Positions 23,569-34,424 of a DNA stretch of 64,000 nt are shown one piece after another. Where the stretch lies: the NCBI RefSeq assembly GCF_009727055.1, contig NC_052356.1, positions 6,832,002-6,896,001 of the forward strand, written 5' to 3'. Positions within the stretch are counted from its first letter, which is position 1, and each line of letters opens with the position of its first letter. This DNA comes from Benincasa hispida. Taxonomy: Eukaryota > Streptophyta > Magnoliopsida > Cucurbitales > Cucurbitaceae. The position numbers and the translations under genes were made by a program. The notes beneath the pieces were generated by a model. The model was not told the DNA's origin. It made no database searches and saw only the letters and a program-made list of their open reading frames with translations.

Positions 23569-24612
23569 ATTCTAATTACCAAAGGATTAAGAAAACATCA
23601 TGGAGAAAGCGATTAATGGAGGAACGGAAGTAAACAGAAATATGGAGATGAAAATGATCATGACATTTAATTATAGAATCAAGTGTCTGATACATGGTGT
23701 GAATGATTTAGACTAAGAAGATGATATACAATTGATGATAGAAATAGAAACAAATACAGAAGAGTGTCAATATCTTGACACAGATCTGGATGGAGAAATC
23801 GCTTGCCGACGTATGGAGTGAATGGAAGGATGAGCTTCCCTCTCAGGCTTGCTCAACCGGTAGAGTTGATCTAGGTACAGAGCTTCACGCGTGGGATTTG
23901 GAATGATTTGCCCTGAGACTCACCTCTCGGCTTTGCCTCTTTTCTTCCCGGATCTTCTCCGATCAGCACTCAGATAAGCCTCTCTCTTAATATACAAATA
24001 TCAAAATAGCCTTGTATCAAGTATATCTTTTAGTGAATTCTTTGAGGGTATTTATAGATGAATGCTCTGACTCTCTACAGTGTGGTCCCTACTTTATTGT
24101 TATGGAAATTCCGAAAATGGTGGAATAAATATTCCTTCTATTATGCAATCAATCTGTCAAAAATGCACAACGGTTAGTTGTACACGTGTCGAAATCCTCC
24201 GTGATTGTGTTGCTCATTTGCATCTTCGATCGTTTGTCCGCATGCGATGTTGTTTTTGATTACCGCATGTGGTTGAAGTTGCGTTGATCGCAAAGCTCTT
24301 GTCGATTGTCGCATGCGCCGTCATTGCGTTGATCATCTATTCATTCCTGAATGATGGGCGCAATGCGACGTAGATGCGTTGTTCTCTTCTCTTGAGCCAT
24401 GAACGCATACGGTGACTTGATTTCCTGCAAAACAGACTTGAAATATTCTTTTCTACCATCGCAATGGTGTTAATGGGTGTATTGACGACAATTTATAATT
24501 CTTGCATTTCTTTGCCAATTTCTCTACAATTGACGCAACTTTCCTTTCTTTTGGCCGCAATATCTAAATAAAGCAGTACAAATAACTTGTATTTCTATAA
24601 GTTATCAGGTAG

Positions 24613-25451
24613 ATGATCGTTCAGCGCACACTAGATGATAGGAGCATAAGTAAACGATCGCGTAGACGAAGATGAGGCTGCGATGCCTGATCGTCTATGC
24701 GATCGTGTAGCGCGATGATAGGTAAATGATTTATCGTGCGATACTAAGCGATCGTTTAGTCAGTTACTAAGCGATGAAGCTTGCTGACCCAAATGATCGT
24801 TTAGCACGCACACTTTAAACGATACGCGAGCATCTCATCGTCTACACGATGCGTACAACCCGGTAAATGATTTACCTTGCGATGCTAAGCGATCGTTTAT
24901 TCAGTTACTAAGCGATGAAGCTTGTTGACCTAAATGATCGTCTAGCGTGCGTGTGCATTAAGCGATCCGCGAGTATCTCATCGTCTACACGACATGATAC
25001 TCAGCGATCACGTACCCGATCGTCAAACACGATGCAATGAACATTTGATCGCATACCCCATCGTTTAATCGATGCGTTCAACAGCGATCGTGTACTCCTT
25101 CATCTTTACGATGTGATCAACAGCGATCGCGTAGCACATTTTCTGCATGATGCGATCAACCATAGATCGCCTCCTTCCTCGAAGAATTGCAACGCTTGCC
25201 CAGATCACATACCACTCTTATGCAACGCTTGCACAGATCTGCTTCTTCGACGCGACTCAAAACTTCAAACAAACTTTGAATACAAACTCAATAACGATTA
25301 TTACTGCCCAAAAACGCACGGGCCTTTACAAACAACCGCAAATGTAAAAGGATCTAAATCAAACCGAGGCTAATCATCCCGTAAACATCCATTAATTCGC
25401 ACATCCACAACAAATTTAACCATTAAATCAGTGTAGAAATGCACCCACCAT
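24613..25451 (-). other. Leader of element A, part next to the 5' LTR
   Basis: This is the continuation of the leader of A after insertion D. 24613-25150 is packed with CGATCG-type short palindromes (units like GCGATCGTTTAG, TAAATGATCGTTTAG, ATCGTCTACACGAT). 25260-25440 matches 31190-31400 in element B. At about 25450 the sequence passes directly into the LTR at GGATCAC, without the expected TGGTATCAGAG primer site. A deletion has therefore removed the primer site and about 36 bases of the LTR end. No coding frame is supported, although short open frames occur. Confidence 0.75.
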
Positions 25452-27542
25452 GGATCACTTCAATCTCACTGTGACCGAAATACACATTATACATTCAAAA
25501 CATACAGTTATGAAAACAAACACTAATTATCGACATGCTATGAACAACGAAATAATAAGGGAAATAGTACCATACCAGTTGAAGAAAATCTTCAATCTTC
25601 GACACTCACAGCAGCGAAAAACCTCCATGCAATCTACCAACGCCCAGCGGAAACGTCGACTGCAGCAGCACGAACAACCGCACAAACACGAACACCGTGG
25701 GGATGACACCACCACTAAAGAGCCCTGGGTATTCTTGGAGTGAAAACCCAAAGGGTGGTCTTTGGTGAATTTGGTAGAGGAAGGAGGAAACACGAATTGT
25801 GTAGGCGATAAGCAAGTGGGAGGGAAAAAGAAGCTATCGCATAGTATACTGCTTATCGTTTAGGAGGAGCTACACGATCGTGTAGGATTTACTAAACGAT
25901 CGTTTAGGAAAAGATATATGATCGTTTAGCAAAATCGGCACACTATAAAATCGTTTAGAGAAGCTATATGACCGTGTAGGAAATAGCGTGCGATCGTTTA
26001 GGCGCGAGGTAGACGATCGTTTAGGTGGAAAGGACTATCGTATAGGCTCTCGTTTAGATGTTCACCAACGTGCTCTCTCTCACGAATTCTTTTGGGTGAG
26101 CGATTGAACGATTCAAAAATGAAAACATTTTTCATTTTAATTCATCGGTTACAATAATCGATGCTGCCCCACTAACCCACGTCCAAACGTGAAATTTGGA
26201 TTAATTATCATATAATTAATCAACTAATTAATTAAATTATAATCATATTATATTTTTAACCTATAGTTTGATATCACGTATCTACTATAGTATTTTCTCC
26301 TCTACTTGATATAAATCATATTTATATCTAATTTCCTCCAAAATAATGTATCTCATACATTTAGCCAATTATATCATATATAATTAATTAGTCCAATTAT
26401 ATCATATATAATTGAATTTTCTCTTGTCAATTTGTACATTGCAAATTAACCCAAACACTGGTTCTCGACATTATCCAAGCTACCCAGGGGACCTAATGGA
26501 CCTGTGGCTCGAAGCTCCAACAGTTCGTGAATGGTTGACTAAACTCTTTAGCCACGAGATCCACCATCTGTTAACTGTCAGACATTCCAATAAAGACCAA
26601 CGGCTGAAATCTTCATACCACATATATATTTCTGTGTCCATCAGATATAATCAATCATGAGTACGATGACCCTTCACAGATGCTCGTAAGTACAGCTGGG
26701 TCAAATTACCGTTTTTCCCTTGTAGTTACATCTCACTTCTTAAGTACCATTGATTCCTCTAAGAACAATACAACATAATCCAACTATATGTGTGAACACC
26801 TCTCGGGCCAAGAAAAGGTATGTGGCGCCACATCGTTCAAGCCCCGGAATCAACCCTTAAGGGAGCTATCTATCTACTTACCCCTGCCTTAGGAAAGGAG
26901 TGAATTCCATCTTATGTAGCTGAGTTCCCAGCTCCCAAATCAGACGAGTCCCCAAAATGGTAAGTTTGAATCGGCGACCTGGCCACTCGCACCCATACAA
27001 ATCAAAGGACCGCCTTCAATGGCAAGAGTTCCTAACTCACTCAAGATTGAGGTCATGTTACCTCTGGTCATCCTAGTGAAGTGAAGTCTCTGTCATGAAC
27101 GATGTTATATAACGAGACGTTAACACTTCGTGATCAGGTCTTATACAAACTCTTTGTATAGGACGCCCCCGCTCGTATGTCCCCAATATGAATGATCAGG
27201 ATCAGACCATTTATGACAAGTCACAACACTTGTGACCATTTCATAAAGCGGGCTGCATTCGTAACATTACCAGGATAAGGTTTCCCTCCTATATCCATAT
27301 ACTGCATATCATTTTGATTATCACTCAAGATATGATCCATTTGTATGTCACCATATACATGCTTGAGTCACATACAGATAACTAGGAATTTTATGTTTAT
27401 TGGTTTGTGGTAAAGCAAATAAAACAAGCAACTGAGTAAAAATATAAGATGTGAAGTAAATATCATATATTAACAACACAAGTATTCGTATAAAATGTTT
27501 ACAAACTATAGGACACGAGACTTTAGGGCATCAACCCCAACA
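25452..27542 (-). repeat. 5' LTR of element A (3' end trimmed)
   Basis: It is homologous to 6401-7320 and, reversed, to 7321-8109 and 8635-8733. By eye about nine in ten bases agree with the other LTR where they can be compared. Two perfect 16-base palindromes are visible: CTACACGATCGTGTAG at 25870-25885 and CTAAACGATCGTTTAG at 25892-25907. The LTR outer end is CCCCAACA at 27542, followed by the target duplication ACCCG. Confidence 0.88.
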
Positions 27543-28184
27543 ACCCGTACCTTGAATAATCATCTATGAAAGAGATGAAATATTCATATCCACCTTGAGC
27601 TCTAACACTTATCGTACCATAGAGGTCTGAATGTATAAGATCTAAGGCCGTCTCGGCTCTGTAACCTTTTTCAGTAAAAGGTCGTTTGGTCATCTTGTCT
27701 TCAAGGCATGATTAACACACCGATAAGAAGTTTTATCTTCTAAACTCTTTAGAAATCCACATTTCACCAACTGCTCAATCCTATTAAGGTTGATGTGACC
27801 TAACCTTAGATGCCAAAGATGGACATTTTCCTTATGAGAAACCTTTGGTCTTTTTGTTGTTGTCGCTGTACTGAACATTTTAGTATTAAGCAAGACTTTT
27901 ATGACTAATGGCCTTAGTACAGATAAATTATTTTCCATTGAACCAAAACTAATCTCCATCCGATTCTTGAAAATAAACACTTTACTCTCAGAAAAGGAGG
28001 CGATATAACCTTGTTCAATGAGATAAGAAATCGAGATTAAGTTCTTCTTTATATGAGGAACTACAAAAACATTATCTAGTAACATATAACGTTTCTTGTC
28101 CAAAAATAACTTAAGCCTGTCTACAACAACAGCTGAAACAACCTCACCAGTACAGACTCGAAGAGTCAACTCTCCCTGTGGCAA
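27543..28184 (-). pseudogene. Copia gag-pre-integrase and integrase start, element B
   Basis: A 164-codon open stretch (27690-28184) encodes VPHIKKNLISISYLIEQGY, then LWHLRLGHINLNRIEQL with the His pair of the integrase zinc domain, and a degraded Cys pair (CVNHALK instead of CxxC). In other frames 27543-27690 continues with RAQGGYEYF and FIDDYSRYG, which ends exactly at the insertion point of element A. The reading resumes at 6359. Protease residues upstream (around 28230) are present only as fragments near SxAWIxDxGA-like codons and are frame-broken. Confidence 0.85.
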
Positions 28185-28360
28185 CGTTTGTCAGGAACTA
28201 AATCCTTGGTAAGAGAAACTGACGTGATTAGTAGCACCTAAATCAAAGATTCAGGCAGAATCATCATTCTCTACCAAACACGTCTCCAAGACCAATAAAT
28301 CATATTTACTGTCTTTAGACATCCTCCTCTTTTGGAGAGTAGTGGGATCATTGTCATAAC

Positions 28361-28736
28361 CTAAATAAGCTCAAGGTTCCGTGTTAGAGAACACTTCTCG
28401 TCAATGAACTTTAACAAAGTCAGCAACACTTGTTGTCTCTTCCTAGAGGTTAACTTGGGAACTGACACTATTGGTTTTGTCATCCATCTATTTGTGCTCA
28501 AAAAGTAAGAACTGGCGTTCAAATAATTCTTGCAACAAGTCCAAGATCTCACGTGCAATGATCATGTTCTCAACCCTTTTGGCCAAAGCATCAAGTATGC
28601 TAGCCAATATCTGAAGTCGAGCCAGTGAATTAGCCTTCGTCCACACCTCATATGCATTACGAACACTTCGCGGTGCATCAAGGGTTGGGACTTGAGGACA
28701 CTTCTCAACCAAGACAAACTCGAGGTCGTTTACCAC
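28361..28736 (-). pseudogene. Copia gag remnant, element B
   Basis: The open stretch 28488-28736 reads VNDLEFVLVEKCPQVPTLDAP..., ARLQILASILDALAKR and AREILDLLQELFE, the middle of a UBN2-type gag. The start of gag (about 28740-28800) is degraded. The second half of gag, with the LLNELQ region and zinc knuckle seen in A, F and G, is almost entirely absent: about 200 bases separate the gag core from the protease region, compared with roughly 600 in F. B therefore suffered an internal gag deletion. Confidence 0.8.
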
Positions 28737-28759
28737 GAAATATGTTTTATCAGACTCTT

Positions 28760-31433
28760 TCCAATATATGAAATTGGTCTAACTGAAGGCATTTAACAGA
28801 AAAACATTCATGTTGCTGAAATAACAAACACATTGACCTACGTTAGGTTTTAGCAAATACTCGTTGAAAAACATAAAACATCTAATACGATTTAGTAAAA
28901 TTGAAATGAACCTCGTGTGATGTCTAGTTTCACAATAACGCTTCAAAGGTTTAGGATAAAAGCTACCAAAGGATAATCAATTTATCCCTCATCTGAATTG
29001 AGACATTCTCAACTAGTCATTAATACCAGAACAACTCTTGATCCTATAACGACTACCCATCATTGATTTGGTCAAAAAATCATTAACTTGCTTAACAATT
29101 TCCCGTAAGTGTGACCCAACATTTTAGGCCCTAGAGTTCCACCCCAAGCAGCCAATCTGAAGGGAAAAAATCCGATTGGGGCAAAAACTAAAGTGACCCT
29201 ATTCATTTCTGGAGTTGATATTGACCAACTGCACAAAACCCATCTGAAGGGAGACGCTCTCAGGGCACCACAAGGGAGTGCAAGAATGATTTCACGGTGT
29301 GAACCAATGAAGGAGACCGCAAGGCGTGTTAACATATACCCTTCACCCACTTATTATAAGTACTCTCTCCGTCCACCTTCATATTGACTCATGCAAACAC
29401 CATTCGAAGGGGGATGTTCCCAAGGCACCACGAAGCCAAGCATGAATCTCACGGCGTAAACATTCAGGGAGAAACGTGAGTGGAATCATTAACATATCAA
29501 ATATATCTCTTCCTCCCACTGAGTATTTTATAACCTAGGCTTTAGTTTACTTAGAGAAAACACGGCTAAGGATTTTAACTAAGTGACTTTTTGGATTTTC
29601 CCAAAAGTAACTTTTACCTTGGAAAGTTGAACAACTTTTGATCATCATCCATTAAACTTTTTAATAGAGTCTTTGATCAACTGTCGTATGCTTGCAAAAA
29701 ATCTATCTAATTCATCTTTCCAAGTAGGTTCCCAGGTAGGGGTGTTCCGTTTCCATCAGCTTAAGTACCCCAGCCTAGACAGAACCCGCCTTATACAAAA
29801 GATACCTTATAGATAGATTAAATACAAATTTAATCTTTTAGGCCAATCAATTTAATCCTATTAAACCGATTTAAAAAAAATTAAACTTAAGTATCTAATC
29901 TCATTAGAACCTTGAACTTAGGTCTATCTCAATCTAATTTTAAAACCCTTTTAAAACATGAGTTCACCCTAAGTTCGCATGCAATTCTTTCTTATCGATT
30001 TTAGTTCTAATTTCCGTTATAACGCTTATAATAGAAATAACTAAAACCATCCATAACGCGAAGCAAACACATACAAGGCATTCATAACGTTTATAAATTA
30101 GCCTAAGTGTCATGTTCCATGCATTGTTCATTCATTGCTACTTTTATATAACACTTATACAACCAAGCAATGAACCAGGCAAACATGCTTCCATTCACCT
30201 TTATACTATAACACTTATAATATAAAGATGATGCATGAATATGCTTACCACATGCATAAATATAACTCTTATATTTTATGATGCATGCACATGCTCTCTT
30301 GTAATTTCATCATGCCAAAAGACTATATTATAACACTTATAATATATGATGCATGAATAATTATATAACCTAATGTAGGTTTTAAATCTATATGTCATAC
30401 ACTATGACATATAAACCAACATACATCTCATGCACATTAAATAAAAGTTGATGAACTGAGATAATTAGCCTCAAATCCTCAAAAAACAAAGCTAACTATT
30501 ACAAATAGCAAAAAGTCTCTGGTTCAAACAGGCGAACCGGGTCTTAAACCATCCGGGTGAAGAAACACGTCTCCTTGATCGTGTAACAAACTCCTTGTGA
30601 TCGCTTCCACGAAAAATGTAAATGCTTTACTCAATCGTTTACCAATGTTTCTAGAGCTAAACGATCATTTAGTAACGATCGTGTACCTTTACTATGCGAT
30701 GAAGCATGAGGGCACGTGATCGTGCAGCGCACAACGTGCAATGCAAGCCTTAAGTAATCATCTAAACGACAACGATACGGTGAAACAAAACTGTCTAAAC
30801 GATCGTTGAGCGAGCGCCAAAGTATCGTATACCGCGTGATCGTGTAGTGTGACTATGCAATGAAGCATGCTAACTACACGATCGTTTAGTGCGGGCGCCT
30901 TTTATTAAACGATGAGCATCATATGCTCTACGCGATTGTTTACCTCTAGCATCCATGCGATCGAGCAACCAATGCCACGCGATAAAGTAAATGCTTTACC
31001 CCATCATTTAACATTAGCTAAATGATCGTTTAGTAAATGTTACACGATCGGACAGAACATTTCTACACGATCGTTTAGTAAAAACTCAACTATCATTTAC
31101 CTTATTCTACACGATACGACCAACCTTTGGTCTTCTTCCTCGATGAGAACTGCATCTCTATGCTTCAAAACTTCATCAAGAACGACTCAACAAACTCAAA
31201 CATTTTGAATTACAGACTCGATCGCATATTAATTATGCCCAAAAATGTAGGGGTCCTTACAAATTAACACTTTGTAATTGAAAAGAAAGTTTTAAATAGA
31301 GGCAATTAACCAGTAAACGTTCATCGACACATCCACAAATGCATTTAACACTTAAACGCAATGCAGAAAACCCATCACGACTGTAAAAGAAGTTTAAAAC
31401 GGAAGTGAAATTTGGAATATCATAACGACCCGA
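28760..31433 (-). other. Leader of element B with duplicated and palindromic blocks
   Basis: About 2.7 kb without a conserved open frame lies between the primer site and gag. It aligns with the leaders of A and F. From gag towards the LTR it shows a direct duplication of about 160 bases (copies beginning near 29232 and 29394), the block around CCCAGCCTAGACAGAACCC (29770), the six-unit near-palindrome array (30019-30341) and a cluster of CGATCG-type palindromes (30575-31120). It also shows the pattern TACGGTG...CACGTGATCG. Such a long leader suggests a role in packaging, dimerisation or translation, but this is inference. Confidence 0.75.
30019..30341 (-). repeat. Six-unit near-palindrome array in the leader of B
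   Basis: Here the units are best preserved: ATAACGCTTATA (30019), ATAACGTTTATA (30084), ATAACACTTATA (30148, 30208 and 30330) and ATAACTCTTATA (30262). Spacing is 65, 64, 60, 54 and 68 bases. The unit at 30330 is embedded in a 10-base perfect stem (TATATTATAA, loop CAC, TTATAATATA). GATGCATG follows several units. The central dinucleotide varies while the arms stay complementary. Confidence 0.8.
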
Positions 31434-31444
31434 CTCTGATACCA
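31434..31444 (-). other. Primer-binding site of element B
   Basis: The minus strand reads TGGTATCAGAG two bases after the LTR end CTTCA. It is complementary to the 3' end of plant initiator tRNA-Met over 11 bases; the next base differs from the usual TGGTATCAGAGC. This is the start point of minus-strand DNA synthesis and fixes the orientation of B. Confidence 0.9.
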
Positions 31445-31446
31445 AT

Positions 31447-33452
31447 TGAAGGAAATCAAGCACAAGGATTTCCATGAGTAGCGGAAGGATCATTCCAAAT
31501 TCCATTCGAAATTGAACACAAACAATTTTGGTCACAAAATGGAAACTGACAGGTCATGCACAACACAAAATTATAACATGCTTACAAAGAGTGAAAGGAT
31601 AGAGTATGCATACCTTTGAAGAAACATTCTTCAGACTCCCTTGATCAATCTATAAGCGTCCACAGCAATACAACCCTCGAACGCAATGATTGATGCTCAG
31701 CACGAACACAACGAACACCACACGAGCAACATGAACAACCAAAAGCTTCTCAAACACTCGAGTTGAGTTAGGACACCACCACAATAGTTACCTTGGTATT
31801 CTCGGTGTGAGAATCAAGAAGTTGTGGGCTCTGTATGAACTTGGCTTAAGGAAGAGACAGGAAGACGACGATCGTGTATACGATCGAGCAAGTGGGAGAT
31901 GACACAGTCTATCGTATAGACGATGTGCTCGATCGTGTAGTAAATGACAACCTATCGTATAGACAAAGCCACACGATCGTTTAGCTACGACGAACTGAAT
32001 AAACTATCATATAGTCAATGTGCACGATCGTTTAGTCTCTCTATAGCTATCGCTTAGTGAAACACTTTTACTTGATAGCTTTTCACATGAGTTACTTTTT
32101 GAAAGTGGCAACTCTCCAAAATTAGGAAAACATATTTTCTTTTATCTCACGGCTACCATAAAACCACCAATAACCTCACACTCAATTAGTTATTAGAGAA
32201 AACGATATAATTATCAAATAATTAATATTATTATAAATCAATATGATAACCAACTTACTATATTATATTTATAACCTATAGTTTTAATATTTCATCTCAT
32301 GAAACATACAAACCATAGTTATTTTTCTATTTTATGGTACTTAATGTAAATCATATTTACATTAATCCTCCATTTGATGTATCTCATACATCACACCAAT
32401 TATATCATATATAATTGAATTTTCTCTTGTTAATTTGAGCAGTTCAAATTAACTCCAAGAACTGATTCTCAACTTGAATGCATTGAGCTACCAAGGGGAC
32501 CTTATGGACCTGTAGCTTGAAGCTCCAACAATACGTGAATAACTGACTAAACTCTTTAGTCACGGGTTTACTATCTATTAACTACCAGACATTCCACTAA
32601 AGATCGACAGCTGCACTCTCCTCACTACAGATTTATTTCTGTATCCATATCAACCAATCAATAGTGCGATAGCCCTTCACAGATCACTCGTAAGTATAGA
32701 TGGGCCAATTAACCATTTTTCCCTTATAGTTACATCTAGCTTCTTAAGTACCACTGATTCCTTTAATGAACATAAGTCATAGTCCTACTATGACTTGGTC
32801 CTCTCTTCCAAAGAAAGGATGTGGCCATATGTTCAAGACCCAGAATCAGCCCTTAAGGGAGCAATCTATCTACTTACCCTGCTTCGAGGAGGGAGTGAAT
32901 TCCATCTTATGTAACTGAGTTCCCAACTCCCTAATCAGATAAATCCTCAAAAAGGTAGGCTTGTTGTGTTGGCAATCTGGCCATTCTCACCCATACTAAT
33001 CAAAAAACTGTCCTTAAAGGCAGTAGTTCCTAAAAAACTCGGATTAAGGTCATGTCACCTATGGTCGGTGAGATGTAAGTCTCAAGTATTAATGGCATTA
33101 TATAAAGAGACGAATCATCTCGTGGTCCAATCTTATCCAAAATCTTTGTATAGGACACCCCCGTTCGCATGTCTCCACATAAATGGTCAGGATCAGACCA
33201 TCTGTAATAGTTCACAATACTTGTAAACCTCTACAATGCTGGCCGTGTCCGTAGTGTCACCAAGATAAGGTATCCCTCATATATCCTTATACTACAGACC
33301 TTTTAGGTTATTAATTAAGGCATGATTCACTTGTATATCTCATATATATGGTTAAGTTTACATACAATAACCATGGAGCTTTGTTTATTGACAATGTGTA
33401 CAAAGTTTACAAACTACGAGACTCCAAGAGAATTAGGATACCAATCCCAACA
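31447..33452 (-). repeat. 5' LTR of copia element B
   Basis: It is a direct copy of 1756-3787. Plus-strand ends are TGAAGGAAATC (31447) and ATCCCAACA (33452). The CGATCG/CGTATAG palindrome cluster lies at 31865-32065. A deletion of about 50 bases near 33395 distinguishes it from the 3' LTR. AGACA (33453-33457) follows, the right target duplication of B. Confidence 0.9.
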
Positions 33453-33560
33453 AGACAGATTGTGCTCTATTGCATTTGCTTCTGTGCCTTGGACGTATGA
33501 TTTAAAGCACCTTTTACTTTTGAAATTAGAAATAAAAAATCTAATTGAATTGCATTTGAG

Positions 33561-34049
33561 CTGCAACCTTTGATATATGGAAGAGGACCAACTCCTACTG
33601 GTATGGCAATGATGCCAATGTTGCTACCTGATGGACGGATTGGATATGTTTTGTAAGCTCATACATCTTTTTCTTCACTTTCTACCTATATTATACCTGT
33701 GTAATAATCTGATTGTAGTGGAATATTCTTTTATTTGTTTTACTCTTGGGATTTTTTTGAAGTATAGGTTTGGTTTGAAATGGAATGATATAAATCCTAT
33801 TAAAAGACATCCTCTCTTATGAAGTTTTGCCCTTTTCTTTTGAAGCTTTTGTCCAGTTCATTTCTCTAGTTAAGGCTATTTGAAAACTACCATCCATCTT
33901 TAAAGTAAATAGCTGCATCTAATAGTTTAGCTTCTGCCTTGATGGCTTATGCCGAAAGCTCTATATCTCCTTGCAGGCAACAATCAGGATCACAAATACT
34001 TACTCCTCTATCACAACCAAAATCATATTACCATTTGCTTTTTCCTTAA
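33561..34049 (+). pseudogene. C-terminal exons of an hnRNP R/Q-like RNA-binding protein
   Basis: Two exon-like blocks are visible. The first (33561-33652) reads LQPLIYGRGPTPTGM, then MMPMLLPDGRIGYVL. The second (33977-34049) continues QQSGSQILTPLSQPKSYY and stops at TAA 34047-34049. Between them is a 324-base intron with GT at 33653 and AG at 33975-33976, phase 2, and splicing restores the codon across the junction. The block (M)xPMxLPDGRxGYVLQQ is what I recall from the C-terminal tails of plant hnRNP R/Q-like proteins such as LIF2, which bind RNA in the nucleus. No RRM exons lie in the window; they may lie left of it, beyond the nest. The usual RGG-rich end is missing, so it may be a decayed copy. 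Confidence 0.55.
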
Positions 34050-34424
34050 GTTTTTAGGATTTTGTAGATTATGCTGCTTAATTTTTTTTTTTCGGACGGG
34101 ATAGTTAGTTATACTTTTGAAATTGTTCGTATGAGGTTCATATTCTTCTAACTTAGTAATTGTTCATTTGAATTTTGTATAAACTTTGTTAACATGAGGT
34201 TATTATATGATAATATATATGTTCAAGATATACGAACTTGCTTAGATTAATGGAAATTTTGAATTGTTTGATGCTTAGATTGTTCATATATATGTGTTGT
34301 TTATTTATTTGGTTAATAAATAGTTATCTTCTTCAATTAAACTATATCATTATTGGATCTCAAAATAGGAGCAATTATAGGTAATTTCTAATAATACATT
34401 TTTTAAAGAAAAAAGTACATACAA
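34050..34424. other. Unassigned AT-rich DNA
   Basis: I see no gene, repeat or terminal structure here. The composition is strongly AT-rich, consistent with 3' untranslated or intergenic DNA after the hnRNP-like exon. Confidence 0.5.

Larger units (their letters stand above)
15559..24607 (-). mobile_element. Gypsy-like LTR fragment D nested in the leader of A
   Basis: Excluding E, D is about 1.9 kb (15559-16430 and 23574-24607). Its right end is GTTATCA (24607), so on the minus strand it starts TGATAAC, like fragment S at 55960. Around 15830-15870 it holds the block near GATCCGAGGTCGAACACAGG, and at 15638-15660 a degenerate PBS-like stretch (minus strand AAGTTTATGGCGTTGTTG, then GGGGA). This fits one LTR plus about 100 bases of internal sequence. 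GGTAG occurs at 15554-15558 and 24608-24612, a possible target duplication. The left boundary is uncertain, because the first bases may still be leader of A. Confidence 0.6.
6365..27542 (-). mobile_element. Ty1/copia element A nested in the integrase of B
   Basis: A is a relative of B inserted in the same orientation. Its left terminus is TGAAGGATCTC at 6365 and its right terminus CCCCAACA ends at 27542. The flanks are ACCAG (6360-6364) and ACCCG (27543-27547), a five-base target duplication with one mismatch. Minus-strand order is 5' LTR 25452-27542, leader 13831-25451 (interrupted by D and E), gag, protease, integrase, RT and RNase H remnants (13830 down to 8735, interrupted by solo LTR C) and 3' LTR. 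The primer site and the last bases of the 5' LTR are missing, and most of RT and RNase H is deleted. Confidence 0.88.
1756..33452 (-). mobile_element. Ty1/copia LTR retrotransposon B, host of the nest
   Basis: B is the outermost element of the stack. On the minus strand the order is 5' LTR (31447-33452), primer site (31434-31444), long leader, gag and gag-pre-integrase remnants (28736 down to 27690), integrase start (to 27543), then after the inserted element A the rest of integrase, reverse transcriptase and RNase H (6359 down to 3902), purine tract (3788-3800) and 3' LTR (1756-3787). Integrase before RT is the Ty1/copia order. Target duplication is AGACT left and AGACA right, one mismatch. 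Without A the element would be about 10.5 kb. All frames are broken, so it is dead. Confidence 0.9.

Noticed and set aside
24613..25150. Possible satellite array of CGATCG units
   Set aside because: Units are not in a regular tandem frame and the spacing is variable. They are clusters of short palindromes within a retrotransposon leader, so satellite is not the right term.
25113..25373. 86-codon open frame in the leader of A
   Set aside because: The frame is not conserved in the leaders of B and F, and it overlaps a second unrelated frame (25147-25347).
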